A stretch of 64,000 bases of DNA from Listeria cossartiae subsp. cayugensis (GCF_014229095.1 NZ_JAARZC010000001.1:620001-684000); one strand, 5' to 3'. Shown: positions 9,372-18,129, numbered from the stretch's first letter. The notes: generated by a model from the sequence alone, not told the origin. Translations and numbers: made by a program.

Positions 9372-11270
9372 ATGGATACGCAAAAAGAAATACTAGCTTA
9401 TTTGCATAAACAAGAAAATAAGTGGGTTACCTCCAATGAATTAGCAGATTTTTGCGGGTGTACAACACGAACCATTCGCAATAATATTTACAAAATAAAT
9501 GAAGCGACACCAGGTTTGATTAACTCCGCCAAACAAGGCTATCAAATCAACCCAAACATCCAACCGGAAGTCCAAACAGAAAGTGATGCCGCGGAACGAA
9601 AATCCAAACTTTTACTAGAACTCATAAAAAACTCGACAAAAGGCGTTGATTTATTCGACCTCGCGGATATTTTATTTATTTCAGAAGTCACTTTAAAAAA
9701 AGACATCCAACAATTAAAAAGTGAACTAACAGAAGCGGACGTCCAAATCGTTATTGATAAAAACCAAGTAAAACTAATCGGCAAAGAACGCGCCAAAAGA
9801 AAATACATGATTTCCTTATTATATGAAGAAGGAGGCTACCGTGAGAGCATCAAAAGCCACATCCAAGAAATGATTGAATTTGTTTCGATCGACAAACTGC
9901 AAAACATCGTCAAAGAAGTCCTAGCGAGCGAATCGATTACAACGAATCAATATTCGATGATGAACATCGTGCTACATTACGCAATTAGCATCGTTCGAAT
10001 TCAACAAGGCAACACCCTCATCGAAACGCAAAAAACACTCATCCGCAAACACTCCAAAGAATACGAAATCTCGAAAAAAATCGCTGGAATTCTTTCCGAA
10101 GAATATCAAATCCATTTTTCAGAAGCTGAAACGAAGCAACTAGGGCTTTTATATGTTGGCTTGCAAAATGAACAATCCGCCAACGCCAATCAAGCCGAAT
10201 TAGACCAATTTGTTGATAAAAATATCATCGAGGCGCTCAAAATCGTCCTCACAAACGTAGAAGAAACTTACCTGATTGACCTGCAAAACGAACAACTTTT
10301 TATCAAACTAGCTATTCATATTCAAAGTTTATACTATCGTTCGCGCTATAAGGCCTACACAAGAAATTTAAGTTTGCTTGATATTAAAACGTCCTATCCG
10401 GTCACATTTGATATCGCCGTTTATATTTCCTCCTTATTGCAAGAAAAACTGGCAATTGATTTTAACGAAGACGAAATTTCCTTTATCGCACTGCATATCG
10501 GTTCTTTTTTAGAAAGTGAAAACCGCGATAATATTCGCTTGGAAATTGGCATTTTAGTCGACGATTATCACGATTTAAAAACAAATATGCTGAAAAAACT
10601 ACAATCCTTATTCGAAAATGAAGCAACGATAAAAGTGATGGAAAACGAAGCATACGAAGAAGATTTCGATATCATTTTAACGACCAATCGAGATGTCGCC
10701 CTTGAAAAAGCAGGTTCGATTTTCATTCACCCATTACTAACAACAAAAGACATCAAAAAAATCACAAGCCGCATTCGCACTAAAAAGAAAATACTCGAAA
10801 ATAACATACTCGGACAACAAATCGACCGCTACATCGGCGAGGCGCTCTATTCCAACCAAATCGACCCCTCAGAACTCACACCCGCAAAAATTAGAGAACA
10901 AATGATTTCTAAAATGGAAAAACAAGCTTTCGTTACCGCAGATTTTAAGGAAAAAGTAGAAAAAAGAGAACAAATGGCGCCAACCAGTTTCCCATCAGGC
11001 ATCGCTATCCCTCACTCTATCAAAAACGATGCCCTTCGTAGTGGCGTTTCCATAATGACATTGCAAGAACCGATTTACTGGAATGACGTCAAAGTAAAAA
11101 TAATCGCGCTCGTCGCTATCAGCAAAAAAGACGCAAATGAGTTCAATGATTTTTTCGAGAAGTTTGTAGAAATCGTTTCCGAACCAATCAACGCCAAACG
11201 ATTATCCATGGCAGAAAGCTTCGAAGAGTTCATCCAAAAACTAAAAATGATGATTGAAGAAAGTGAATAA
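9372..11270 (+). CDS. PRD-containing PTS-type transcriptional activator (LicR/MtlR class)
   Basis: A 632-residue modular regulator. Approximate order: N-terminal helix-turn-helix (residues 1-60), second HTH/Mga-like part (75-130), two PTS regulation domains (about 170-385, with conserved His in MNIVLHYAIS and IALHIGSF), a degenerate IIB-like domain (about 390-480) and a C-terminal IIA mannitol/fructose-type domain (about 490-632) with the IAIPHS phosphorylation His. Proteins of this layout activate their linked PTS operon when de-phosphorylated by substrate-driven EII and phosphorylated by HPr. It directly follows the operon it should control. No antiterminator RNA-binding domain is present. 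Confidence 0.9.
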   Translation: MDTQKEILAYLHKQENKWVTSNELADFCGCTTRTIRNNIYKINEATPGLINSAKQGYQINPNIQPEVQTESDAAERKSKLLLELIKNSTKGVDLFDLADILFISEVTLKKDIQQLKSELTEADVQIVIDKNQVKLIGKERAKRKYMISLLYEEGGYRESIKSHIQEMIEFVSIDKLQNIVKEVLASESITTNQYSMMNIVLHYAISIVRIQQGNTLIETQKTLIRKHSKEYEISKKIAGILSEEYQIHFSEAETKQLGLLYVGLQNEQSANANQAELDQFVDKNIIEALKIVLTNVEETYLIDLQNEQLFIKLAIHIQSLYYRSRYKAYTRNLSLLDIKTSYPVTFDIAVYISSLLQEKLAIDFNEDEISFIALHIGSFLESENRDNIRLEIGILVDDYHDLKTNMLKKLQSLFENEATIKVMENEAYEEDFDIILTTNRDVALEKAGSIFIHPLLTTKDIKKITSRIRTKKKILENNILGQQIDRYIGEALYSNQIDPSELTPAKIREQMISKMEKQAFVTADFKEKVEKREQMAPTSFPSGIAIPHSIKNDALRSGVSIMTLQEPIYWNDVKVKIIALVAISKKDANEFNDFFEKFVEIVSEPINAKRLSMAESFEEFIQKLKMMIEESE

Positions 11271-11284
11271 ATAGTTACAATCCT

Positions 11285-11313
11285 AGCCGTGTATTTATAG
11301 TACACGGCTTATT
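11285..11313 (+). terminator. Terminator after the PRD regulator
   Basis: AGCCGTGTA and TACACGGCT arms, 7-base loop, then TTATTTC. The U tract is interrupted. Confidence 0.65.
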
Positions 11314-11317
11314 TCGG

Positions 11318-11346
11318 TTGAAGTAACGATCAAATTGCGCTATAAT
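11318..11346 (+). promoter_or_regulatory. Promoter of the ABC-F gene leader
   Basis: TTGAAG (11318-11323), 17-base spacer, TATAAT (11341-11346). Transcription would begin near 11353, giving a leader of about 208 bases before the ABC-F start codon. Confidence 0.75.
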
Positions 11347-11383
11347 AAAACCATCAAACGAAAAGGAGTGTTATCTTAAGCCA

Positions 11384-11395
11384 ATGAAATTCTAA
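11384..11395 (+). CDS. Candidate three-codon upstream ORF in the ABC-F leader
   Basis: ATG AAA TTC TAA, encoding Met-Lys-Phe. The AAAGGAG at 11362-11368 is 15 bases upstream, longer than ideal, so translation is plausible but not certain. Ribosome stalling here by lincosamide-type drugs could shift the downstream fold away from the terminator. Confidence 0.45.
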   Translation: MKF

Positions 11396-11527
11396 TCCTG
11401 TACTATATGAAAAAATGAAGAAAGCTATCCAATTGTTGGGTAGAAACTATTTTTTCGGACGGGATTCGTATGTTCATTTCGCATGATAACTCTAGCTCTA
11501 AGCCTTTTTTGGCGTAGCTTCGCGAAT

Positions 11528-11560
11528 TCCTCTCTGAAAATATTCAGGAGGTTATTTTTT
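11528..11560 (+). terminator. Regulated terminator overlapping the ABC-F ribosome binding site
   Basis: Nine paired positions with one bulged T, tetraloop AATA, U tract TTATTTTTT ending at the base before the ATG. The 3' arm contains the AGGAGG ribosome binding site. Confidence 0.7.
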
Positions 11561-13132
11561 ATGTCTATAATCGAAATTAATCAGTTAAAAATAGAAGTAG
11601 GGGACAGAACTCTAGTCGAAATCCCTCATTTACTTGTCCACAAGAAAGCAAGAATCGGGATCATCGGTCAAAACGGACTTGGAAAAACAACGCTTATGGA
11701 AGTAATTGCTGGCGAGAGAGAAGCCACATCAGGCAGTGTAACTACACACGGAAAACTCGCTTATATTAAACAACTCCCTAACGAAAAAAGTACCAAAAGC
11801 GGCGGCGAAAAAACAAGAAAAGCTATTCAACATGCGATGCGTCAAAATCCAAGTGTTCTCCTAGCAGACGAACCAACGAGCAACCTAGATGTCGATAGCG
11901 TAAAACATTTAGAACGCCAGTGGAACGATTTTCACGGTGCGCTACTAATTATTTCTCATGACCGCGCCTTTTTAAACGCACTTTGCACAGAAATCTGGGA
12001 AATTAAAAATCAAAATATCCACGTTTATAAAGGAAATTACCAAGCCTATTTAGAACAAAAAGAGCAACAAGAAAACCAAGCCGAACTTGCCTACAAAGAA
12101 TTTAAAAACAAAAAGAAACAGCTAGAAGCATCTCAAAACTATCACGAAATCGAAGCGGGACGGATTGTTAAACCAGGAAAACGCCTAAATAATAAAGAAG
12201 CCAGCGCCTTTAAAGCCGGCAAAGGCACGCAACAAAAGAAACAACATAGCACAATCAAAGCGTTAGAAAAACGAATCGAACGGCTCGGCAATGTCGAAAA
12301 ACCACATACGACAAAGCCAATTAAAATCATCACCCCGGAAAATCGCGTAATCAAAAAAGGCAATACAATACTAAGCGCGAAAGAAACGACCTACGAAATC
12401 GCCGGACGCAAACTTTTTGAAACAAACGGCTTTTCAATCAAAGCGGGTGACAAAGTAGCACTTATCGGTGAAAATGCAAGCGGGAAAACCACTTTTTTAA
12501 GGGAAATAATCCAAGAGAACCCAGCGCTCACTTGCAATGCTCAAGCAAAAATCGCCTATTTTGACCAAGAGCTAAAAGGTTTAGATCTAACCAAAACACT
12601 TTTAGAAAACATCACAGATAGAAGCGTTCAAACTAAGCAAGTGAACCGAGAAGTACTTGGTAGCATGCATTTTAAAGAAAGTGATTTGCCAAAAAAAGTA
12701 AGCATGCTTTCTGGTGGGGAACGGGTGAAATTACTTCTCAGCATGCTCCTTGTCAGCGATGCCAATTTCATGATTCTCGATGAACCAACCAATTACTTGG
12801 ATATCTATGCAATGGAAGCACTAGAAACATTAATCAAACAGTTTAGCGGAACGGTTCTATTCGTTTCCCATGACAGAACCTTTGTAAAGCAAGTTGCAGA
12901 GGAATTGCTCGTCATCGAAAATAACGAAATGACGTTTCATCGCATGACATTTGCAGAATATGAAGAAAGCAAAGCACCAAGCCGAATCACAGAAGAAGAT
13001 AAATTGATTTTAGAAATGCGCATGTCCGAAATAGCCGCGAAGCTAATGCAACCGAATTTAAAGCCGGCTGAAAAGGCAATGCTCGAACAAGATTACCAAG
13101 AAATTATCACAAAAAGACAACAATTTAGTTAA
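11561..13132 (+). CDS. vgaL: ABC-F ribosome protection protein, Vga/Lmo0919-type
   Basis: A 523-residue ABC-F ATPase: two nucleotide-binding domains, no membrane part. NBD1 has GQNGLGKTT (Walker A), TKSGGEKTR (signature) and VLLADEPTS (Walker B). NBD2 has GENASGKTT, LSGGERVK and MILDEPTN. The inter-domain linker with the antibiotic-resistance domain lies about 170-265 and is rich in Lys/Gln. Members displace lincosamide, pleuromutilin and streptogramin A drugs from the ribosome. This one matches the Listeria protein Lmo0919/VgaL as I remember it. The true start is the ATG at 11561 after AGGAGG; an in-frame upstream TTG-type extension to 11483 is untranslated leader. Expression is controlled by the attenuator. 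Confidence 0.9.
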   Translation: MSIIEINQLKIEVGDRTLVEIPHLLVHKKARIGIIGQNGLGKTTLMEVIAGEREATSGSVTTHGKLAYIKQLPNEKSTKSGGEKTRKAIQHAMRQNPSVLLADEPTSNLDVDSVKHLERQWNDFHGALLIISHDRAFLNALCTEIWEIKNQNIHVYKGNYQAYLEQKEQQENQAELAYKEFKNKKKQLEASQNYHEIEAGRIVKPGKRLNNKEASAFKAGKGTQQKKQHSTIKALEKRIERLGNVEKPHTTKPIKIITPENRVIKKGNTILSAKETTYEIAGRKLFETNGFSIKAGDKVALIGENASGKTTFLREIIQENPALTCNAQAKIAYFDQELKGLDLTKTLLENITDRSVQTKQVNREVLGSMHFKESDLPKKVSMLSGGERVKLLLSMLLVSDANFMILDEPTNYLDIYAMEALETLIKQFSGTVLFVSHDRTFVKQVAEELLVIENNEMTFHRMTFAEYEESKAPSRITEEDKLILEMRMSEIAAKLMQPNLKPAEKAMLEQDYQEIITKRQQFS

Positions 13133-13148
13133 ATTGTTGTCTTTTTAT
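13111..13148 (+). terminator. Terminator overlapping the ABC-F stop codon
   Basis: Perfect 16-base arms (AAAAAGACAACAATTT and its complement) with loop AGTT. The TAA stop lies at the loop and start of the second arm, so the last five codons form the first arm. Confidence 0.9.
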
Positions 13149-13175
13149 TCAAGCAAAACAAAAAATATAGTCAGT

Positions 13176-13204
13176 TATCTTTTACTTGATTTCTGTAAAA
13201 GATA
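13176..13204. promoter_or_regulatory. Inverted repeat over the promoter of the His-rich permease genes
   Basis: Perfect arms TATCTTTTAC and GTAAAAGATA with a 9-base spacer. It covers the -35 box TTGATT (13186-13191) and most of the 17-base spacer of a promoter whose -10 is TAGAAT (13209-13214). The layout suits a repressor operator. It does not match the Zur or PerR consensus I know. Confidence 0.55.
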
Positions 13205-13253
13205 GGCTTAGAATCAAATAGTTATTAAAAAGAGGACAGAAAGAAGGAATCCC

Positions 13254-14288
13254 ATGTTTAGTCATCTACCGGATTCATTCCTACAAATGAATACCATTTT
13301 TATTTCGATTTTGATTGAGGCACTGCCGTTCGTGTTAATTGGTGTTTTTATTGCTGGCTTTATTCAAATGTTTATATCAGAACAATTTATTGCCCGAGTT
13401 ATCCCGAAAAACAAATTTCTCGCCGTCATTGTCGGCTCGTTTATTGGTATATTTTTCCCTTCCTGCGAATGTGGAATCGTTCCAATCGTTCGTAATTTAC
13501 TTGCAAAAGGTGTGCCGTTACACGCCGGAATTGCTTTCATGCTCACAGCGCCAATCATCAACCCAGTAGTATTATTTTCGACGTATGTTGCCTTTGGAAG
13601 TACATGGGAAGTTCCGCTGTTGCGTGTTGCCGGAAGTTTAGTCGTGGCGCTCGTTGTCGGAAATATTATCGCTTATTTTTATAAAGGAACAGGCTTGAAA
13701 GACCGCTTTTTAAAATATGAGGCTGCAAGTGAAAAAGTAGCGGTTCCAGTCGGGAATCTAGCACTCGCTGGTGGACCTGCGGAAAGTACCACAACTAATT
13801 TTCAAGGCCTAACAGCCGGATCAGAAGCATCTCATGCCGCTCATGCGCATCACCATCATCACGGCGAAGAGCACACACATGCAAAAATGACATTAAGCCA
13901 AAAAATCTGGCATACCGTACAACATGCCGTGGACGAATTCTTTTCTGTTGGTAAGTATCTCGTGTTTGGCGCATTAATTGCCGCTGCGATGCAAACATAC
14001 ATTAAAACATCCACGCTCGTTTCCATTGGGCACGGTCCGATTTTATCCATCTTACTCATGATGGTTCTTGCCTTTGTATTATCGCTATGCTCTGAAGCAG
14101 ATGCCTTTATCGGCGCCTCTTTCCGTAGCGTATTCTCCACACAATCCATCGTTGCATTTTTAGTGTTTGGCCCGATGCTCGATATTAAAAATTTAATGAT
14201 GATGTTAGGAGCATTTAAAGCGAAATTTGTCTTATTAATTGTTACTAGTGTAACGATTGTTGTCTTTTTATACGCCCTAGTTATTTAA
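13254..14288 (+). CDS. Permease of the YcgR/UPF0718 family with His-rich loop
   Basis: A 344-residue membrane protein of the COG0701 permease family: two blocks of four hydrophobic helices with the signature FFPSCECGIVP near residue 65 and LCSEADAFIGASF near 280. The central cytosolic loop (about residues 190-215) is strikingly His-rich (HAAHAHHHHHGEEHTHAK), suggesting metal binding. In Bacilli it pairs with a TIGR03943-type protein, encoded here 18 bases downstream. The transported species is not established, and metal-related transport is inference from the His loop and CxC motif. A palindrome over the promoter points to dedicated regulation. Confidence 0.82.
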   Translation: MFSHLPDSFLQMNTIFISILIEALPFVLIGVFIAGFIQMFISEQFIARVIPKNKFLAVIVGSFIGIFFPSCECGIVPIVRNLLAKGVPLHAGIAFMLTAPIINPVVLFSTYVAFGSTWEVPLLRVAGSLVVALVVGNIIAYFYKGTGLKDRFLKYEAASEKVAVPVGNLALAGGPAESTTTNFQGLTAGSEASHAAHAHHHHHGEEHTHAKMTLSQKIWHTVQHAVDEFFSVGKYLVFGALIAAAMQTYIKTSTLVSIGHGPILSILLMMVLAFVLSLCSEADAFIGASFRSVFSTQSIVAFLVFGPMLDIKNLMMMLGAFKAKFVLLIVTSVTIVVFLYALVI

Positions 14289-14306
14289 CCGAAAGTAGGT
14301 GAGCAG

Positions 14307-15146
14307 ATGTTTCGCGTTTTTATTTTATTTGGATTTGGTTTTTATTTGATGCAGTTACATATTTCTGGTGATATCAGTAAATATATTAATATGAAGTACG
14401 CTTATTTATCCTTTTCCGCGATGATTGCCGCATTTTTACTGGCGATTATTCAACTAATTATGGTTTTTCGCGATGAAGATATTGGTGCCAAAACAGAACA
14501 TATGGGGCATACCCATGACGGCGAAAATACGATTTGGAAAAAAATCATGGTGTATGGTTTACTTTCTTACGCCTTAATTGCTGGTTTCCTTTTCCCAGTC
14601 GCAACGCTCGATTCAACCATTGTCTCGGCTAAAGGATTCCATTTTCCGAAAAACAATGCAGCAGGAGATGACCCATACGCGCAAAATCAGTTTTTAAGAC
14701 CAGATACGAGTGGCTATTTTGGAGAAACCGATTATGAAAAAATGATGGCGAAAGAGAAAGCCGAAATCATCGATCAAAATCCTATCAAAGTTAATGATAG
14801 TAATTACTTAATGACGATGGAAATTCTCTACAATTACCCAGGGGAGTTTACTGGCAAACAAATCGAGTTTACTGGGTTTGTCTATAATGATGAAGTCACC
14901 AAGGATAATAACTTATTCTTGTTCCGTTTTGGAATTATTCACTGTGTCGCTGATTCTGGTGTTTTCGGAATGCTTGTTCAAATGCCCGAAAAGACTGATT
15001 TGAAAAACGATACATGGCTTACCGTAAAAGGAACCATCACCCAAGAATACTATTCGCCTTTTAAAATGAACATTCCATCTGTGCAAGTAGAAAGCTATAA
15101 AGAAGTGGCAAAACCAAAATCAGTTTATGTCTATCGTAAATATTAA
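14307..15146 (+). CDS. TIGR03943-type putative permease subunit (YcgQ-like)
   Basis: A 279-residue protein with three to four hydrophobic segments in the N-terminal 120 residues, then a soluble extracytoplasmic domain. The latter contains FTGKQIEFTGFVYNDE and FRFGIIHCVADSGVFGMLVQ, an OB-like region typical of the YcgQ/TIGR03943 family. It also has a small His-containing loop (GHTHDGE, near 70). It is always paired with the UPF0718 permease and is assumed to form a complex with it. The ribosome binding site AGTAGGTG is good. No independent functional evidence. Confidence 0.78.
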   Translation: MFRVFILFGFGFYLMQLHISGDISKYINMKYAYLSFSAMIAAFLLAIIQLIMVFRDEDIGAKTEHMGHTHDGENTIWKKIMVYGLLSYALIAGFLFPVATLDSTIVSAKGFHFPKNNAAGDDPYAQNQFLRPDTSGYFGETDYEKMMAKEKAEIIDQNPIKVNDSNYLMTMEILYNYPGEFTGKQIEFTGFVYNDEVTKDNNLFLFRFGIIHCVADSGVFGMLVQMPEKTDLKNDTWLTVKGTITQEYYSPFKMNIPSVQVESYKEVAKPKSVYVYRKY

Positions 15147-15234
15147 ATCGCTACTTGCGGATTTATGCAGCTTGCGTTATCCTTAAATAAAGCTGTTTAC
15201 GTTTTCACGAATGAATAAAAGGATGGAACATTGA

Positions 15235-16155
15235 ATGAATGATTACAACCACTACTTTCATTTCCCACGAGAAGAATGGCGCAAGCTGGAAGTGAGTAAG
15301 GACCAAATATTAACTGCAGAGGAACTGGAAGAAATACGTGGTTTAAATGACCGCATTTCTTTACAAGACATCTCTGAAATCTATTTACCACTAATAAAAC
15401 TAATTGCGATTCAATACCATGAAGCGATTTTTATTCATGGCGAAAAAATGGAATACTTAAAGAAAAAAGAATCGCGTGCACCATTTATTATTGCATTAGC
15501 AGGAAGTGTAGCTGTTGGTAAAAGTACAACTGCGCGTGTTTTCAAATTAATGCTTGATCGTTGGTTCTCCAAAACAAGACAAGTTGAGCTTGTAACAACA
15601 GACGGCTTTCTCTATCCTAATAAAGTGTTAGAAGAGCGCGGCATTATGGACAAGAAAGGCTTCCCGGAAAGCTACGACCGCGACCGTTTTGCCAAGTTTT
15701 TAACCGACTTAAAAGCGAATAAAGAAGATGTCGAAGTGCCACTTTACTCGCATTTCACGTATGATGTTTTAGAGGAAACGCGGATGATGCACAATCCGGA
15801 TATCGTTATTATAGAAGGCATCAACGTCCTTCAAGCCGACCAACATGAGAGCCTTTTTCCAAGTGACTTCTTTGATTTCTCCGTTTATATGGATGCCAAT
15901 GAAGCGGACATTAAGAAATGGTATTTAGAACGTTTCTTCATGCTTCGCGAAACAGCTTTCCAAGACGAAAGTTCTTATTTCCACCCATATACAAAAATTA
16001 GCAAACAAGAAGCCGAAACATTTGCACTCGGCGTTTGGGATACAATCAACGGCGTTAACTTAAAAGAAAACATCGAGAAAACAAAATACCGAGCGGACTT
16101 AGTGCTTCACAAAGGCACAGATCACCTTATTTCAGATATTTATTTACGCAAATAA
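15235..16155 (+). CDS. coaA: Pantothenate kinase, type I
   Basis: A 306-residue type I (prokaryotic, CoaA) pantothenate kinase. The P-loop is GSVAVGKST at residues 90-98. Other family motifs are VTTDGFLYPN, GFPESYD, and VPLYSHFTYD, and the late IIIEGINVLQ strand. It catalyses ATP-dependent phosphorylation of pantothenate, the first and usually feedback-limited step of CoA synthesis, in the cytosol. Length matches the family (about 310). The ATG start is preceded by AAAGGATGG. The downstream hairpin ends the unit. Confidence 0.95.
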   Translation: MNDYNHYFHFPREEWRKLEVSKDQILTAEELEEIRGLNDRISLQDISEIYLPLIKLIAIQYHEAIFIHGEKMEYLKKKESRAPFIIALAGSVAVGKSTTARVFKLMLDRWFSKTRQVELVTTDGFLYPNKVLEERGIMDKKGFPESYDRDRFAKFLTDLKANKEDVEVPLYSHFTYDVLEETRMMHNPDIVIIEGINVLQADQHESLFPSDFFDFSVYMDANEADIKKWYLERFFMLRETAFQDESSYFHPYTKISKQEAETFALGVWDTINGVNLKENIEKTKYRADLVLHKGTDHLISDIYLRK

Positions 16156-16199
16156 CCGAATGCGGATAGAAGGAAACTTCTTGATGCGTTCGGTTTTTT
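16155..16199 (+). terminator. Terminator after coaA
   Basis: Outer arms CCGAATGC / GCGTTCGG and an inner AGAAG / CTTCT stem, followed by TTTTTT. Confidence 0.8.
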
Positions 16200-16200
16200 C

Positions 16201-16228
16201 TTTACATTAGAGAAAATCGGAGTACAAT
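16201..16228 (+). promoter_or_regulatory. Promoter of the ABC-2 exporter operon
   Basis: TTTACA (16201-16206) and TACAAT (16223-16228) with a 16-base spacer, 43 bases before the ATPase start codon. Confidence 0.6.
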
Positions 16229-16234
16229 GGAAAG

Positions 16235-16248
16235 TGAGTAATCACTCA
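16235..16248. promoter_or_regulatory. Probable TetR operator
   Basis: TGAGT-AATC-ACTCA palindrome at the expected transcription start. Palindromes with TGAGT/ACTCA arms are common TetR-family sites, and the third gene of the operon encodes a TetR protein. Binding is inferred. Confidence 0.6.
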
Positions 16249-16270
16249 TTTTGGAAAAGGAGGGAAAACA

Positions 16271-16993
16271 ATGTCAGAAATAGCAATCAATGTATCGAAT
16301 TTAGACGTGAAAATCGGCAAGAAACAAATTTTATCTGATATGTCACTTGAAATACAAAAAGGGGAGATATTTGGCTTAATTGGACCATCCGGCGCTGGAA
16401 AAACAACGCTTGTTAAAACAATCATCGGCATGGAAAAAGCTACAAGTGGTCAAACCGAAGTACTAGGAAAAGTAATGCCTAATTTGCCTGTCATTAGCAA
16501 AATTGGCTATATGGCCCAATCAGACGCACTCTACACCGATTTAACCGCCAAAGAAAATTTAGATTTTTTTGCTTCACTTTATTCTATTAAAGGTGCGGCC
16601 AAGAAAGAGCGCATGAACTATGCAGCCAATCTCGTTAATTTACAACAAGACTTAACCAAAAAGGTAACCAATTATTCGGGAGGGATGAAGCGGAGGCTCT
16701 CTTTAGCTATTTCTGTACTTGCAGATCCAGACGTCCTTATTTTAGATGAGCCGACAGTCGGAATTGATCCAGAGTTAAGAAAAACCATTTGGGAAGAACT
16801 AGCAGACTTGAAAGCAAACGGCAAATGTATCCTTGTAACGACACACGTGATGGATGAGGCCGAAAAATGCGATCGACTTGCAATGATTAGAAATGGAAAA
16901 ATAATCGCCGTAGGGACCCCACAGGAGCTCTCAAGTAAAACCACATCCGGTAAACTAGAAGATGCCTTTTTAGAGTTTGGAGGGAAGAACTAA
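16271..16993 (+). CDS. ABC-2 type exporter ATP-binding protein
   Basis: A 240-residue ABC ATPase: Walker A GPSGAGKTT (about residues 36-44), Q-loop near YMAQSDALY, signature NYSGGMKRRLS, Walker B VLILDEPTVGID and the switch His in VTTHVMDEAE. The signature and lack of a C-terminal regulatory part fit drug or lipid exporters of the DrrA/NatA type. Its stop codon overlaps the next gene's ATG by one base (TAATG), so the two are translationally coupled. The substrate is unknown. Confidence 0.92.
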   Translation: MSEIAINVSNLDVKIGKKQILSDMSLEIQKGEIFGLIGPSGAGKTTLVKTIIGMEKATSGQTEVLGKVMPNLPVISKIGYMAQSDALYTDLTAKENLDFFASLYSIKGAAKKERMNYAANLVNLQQDLTKKVTNYSGGMKRRLSLAISVLADPDVLILDEPTVGIDPELRKTIWEELADLKANGKCILVTTHVMDEAEKCDRLAMIRNGKIIAVGTPQELSSKTTSGKLEDAFLEFGGKN

Positions 16994-18108
16994 TGCGAAT
17001 ACTTGCCATCGTCAAACGAATCGTCAACCAATTTCGCCGTGACAAGCGCACACTCGCTTTAATGTTTCTCGCACCACTGCTACTTATCACTTTGCTAACC
17101 TACTTATTTGAAGGGGATACAGTCAAACCCGTCGTTGGTGTAAGCGGACTAAGTGATTCCATGGTTCAAGAACTAAAAGCAAATGATCTCACCATTAAAA
17201 CCTACGCGGAAAACACCAATGCCACCAATAAAATTAAAGCTGCTGATTTGGACGCCTTTTTCCAACAAAGTGGCGATAAAATCGAGGTAACTTATGAAAA
17301 TAGTGAACCAAGCCTAAGCAAAGAAATCGGCTTAAAACTACAAAAAGCATTGATGGTTGAACAACAAACACAAGTGAAAAATCAAGCAAAAGCAACCGGA
17401 GAAGCACTCGCCAAAGCTGGAATTGATCCAAGTACTATCCCAACGCTTACACAAAGCCCTGAAAAGCTAACGATTTCAACTGATTACGTATACGGAGACA
17501 AGGATACAAGCTTTTTCGACACCATTAGCCCGATTTTCATTGGCTTTTTTGTCTTCTTCTTTGTATTTTTAATCGCCGGGATTTCGTTCTTACGCGAAAG
17601 AACAACTGGAACACTTGAGAGACTGATGGCAACACCAATTAAACGAATTGAATTAGAACTAGGATATTTGATTGGCTTTGGTATTTTTGCCTTACTGCAG
17701 TCCATTTTAGTCGCCGTATTTTCCATTCAAGTACTCGGCATGATGCAAAACGGCTCACTATTCTATGTTTTGCTAATTACCCTAACACTTGGAATGGTTT
17801 CGCTGGCACTAGGAATTTTACTTTCCACTTTTGCGAATAATGAATTCCAAATCGTTCAGTTTATTCCTATCGTTATCGTGCCACAAGTACTATTCTGTGG
17901 GATTTTCCCGCTTGATGGTATGGCGGATTGGCTCGTTTGGATTGCACACATTATGCCATTATACTACGGCGCCAATGCATTAACGTCCATTATGGTAAAA
18001 GGGGAAGGATTTGCTGCGTTCGCGAATGATTTCTACATTTTACTAGGATTTGTGCTCGTATTCGTCGTATTAAATATTTTTGCTTTAAAAAAATATCGGA
18101 AAGTTTAA
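16993..18108 (+). CDS. ABC-2 type exporter permease
   Basis: A 371-residue ABC-2 permease (YhgE/NatB/DrrB class). One N-terminal membrane helix (about 22-40) is followed by a large extracytoplasmic domain (about 45-175) and then five hydrophobic helices (180-371). The EILS-like stretch RERTTGTLERLMATPIKRIELELGYL (about 197-222) is the cytosolic coupling region typical of this family. It forms the membrane partner of the preceding ATPase. Drug or toxic-compound export is likely from the linked TetR gene but unproven. Confidence 0.9.
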   Translation: MRILAIVKRIVNQFRRDKRTLALMFLAPLLLITLLTYLFEGDTVKPVVGVSGLSDSMVQELKANDLTIKTYAENTNATNKIKAADLDAFFQQSGDKIEVTYENSEPSLSKEIGLKLQKALMVEQQTQVKNQAKATGEALAKAGIDPSTIPTLTQSPEKLTISTDYVYGDKDTSFFDTISPIFIGFFVFFFVFLIAGISFLRERTTGTLERLMATPIKRIELELGYLIGFGIFALLQSILVAVFSIQVLGMMQNGSLFYVLLITLTLGMVSLALGILLSTFANNEFQIVQFIPIVIVPQVLFCGIFPLDGMADWLVWIAHIMPLYYGANALTSIMVKGEGFAAFANDFYILLGFVLVFVVLNIFALKKYRKV

Positions 18109-18129
18109 CTGGAAAGGAAGAGATACCAC

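Larger units (their letters stand above)
11353..11560 (+). ncRNA. Attenuator leader RNA of the ABC-F gene (Rli53-type)
   Basis: The leader ends in a terminator-shaped hairpin directly over the ABC-F ribosome binding site. Arms CCTC-T-CTGAA (11529-11538) and TTCAG-GAGG (11543-11551) surround loop AATA and are followed by TTATTTTTT. The hairpin would both end transcription and hide the AGGAGG site. A tiny ORF (ATG AAA TTC TAA, 11384-11395) and another stem (CTATCCAA/TTGGGTAG near 11430) lie upstream and could form the antibiotic sensor. From memory, term-seq work reported an antibiotic-responsive attenuator (Rli53) before lmo0919. The sequence here fits, but the alternative fold is inferred. 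Confidence 0.75.

Noticed and set aside
13133-13253. Zur or PerR box before the His-rich permease
   Set aside because: The inverted repeat does not match either consensus.
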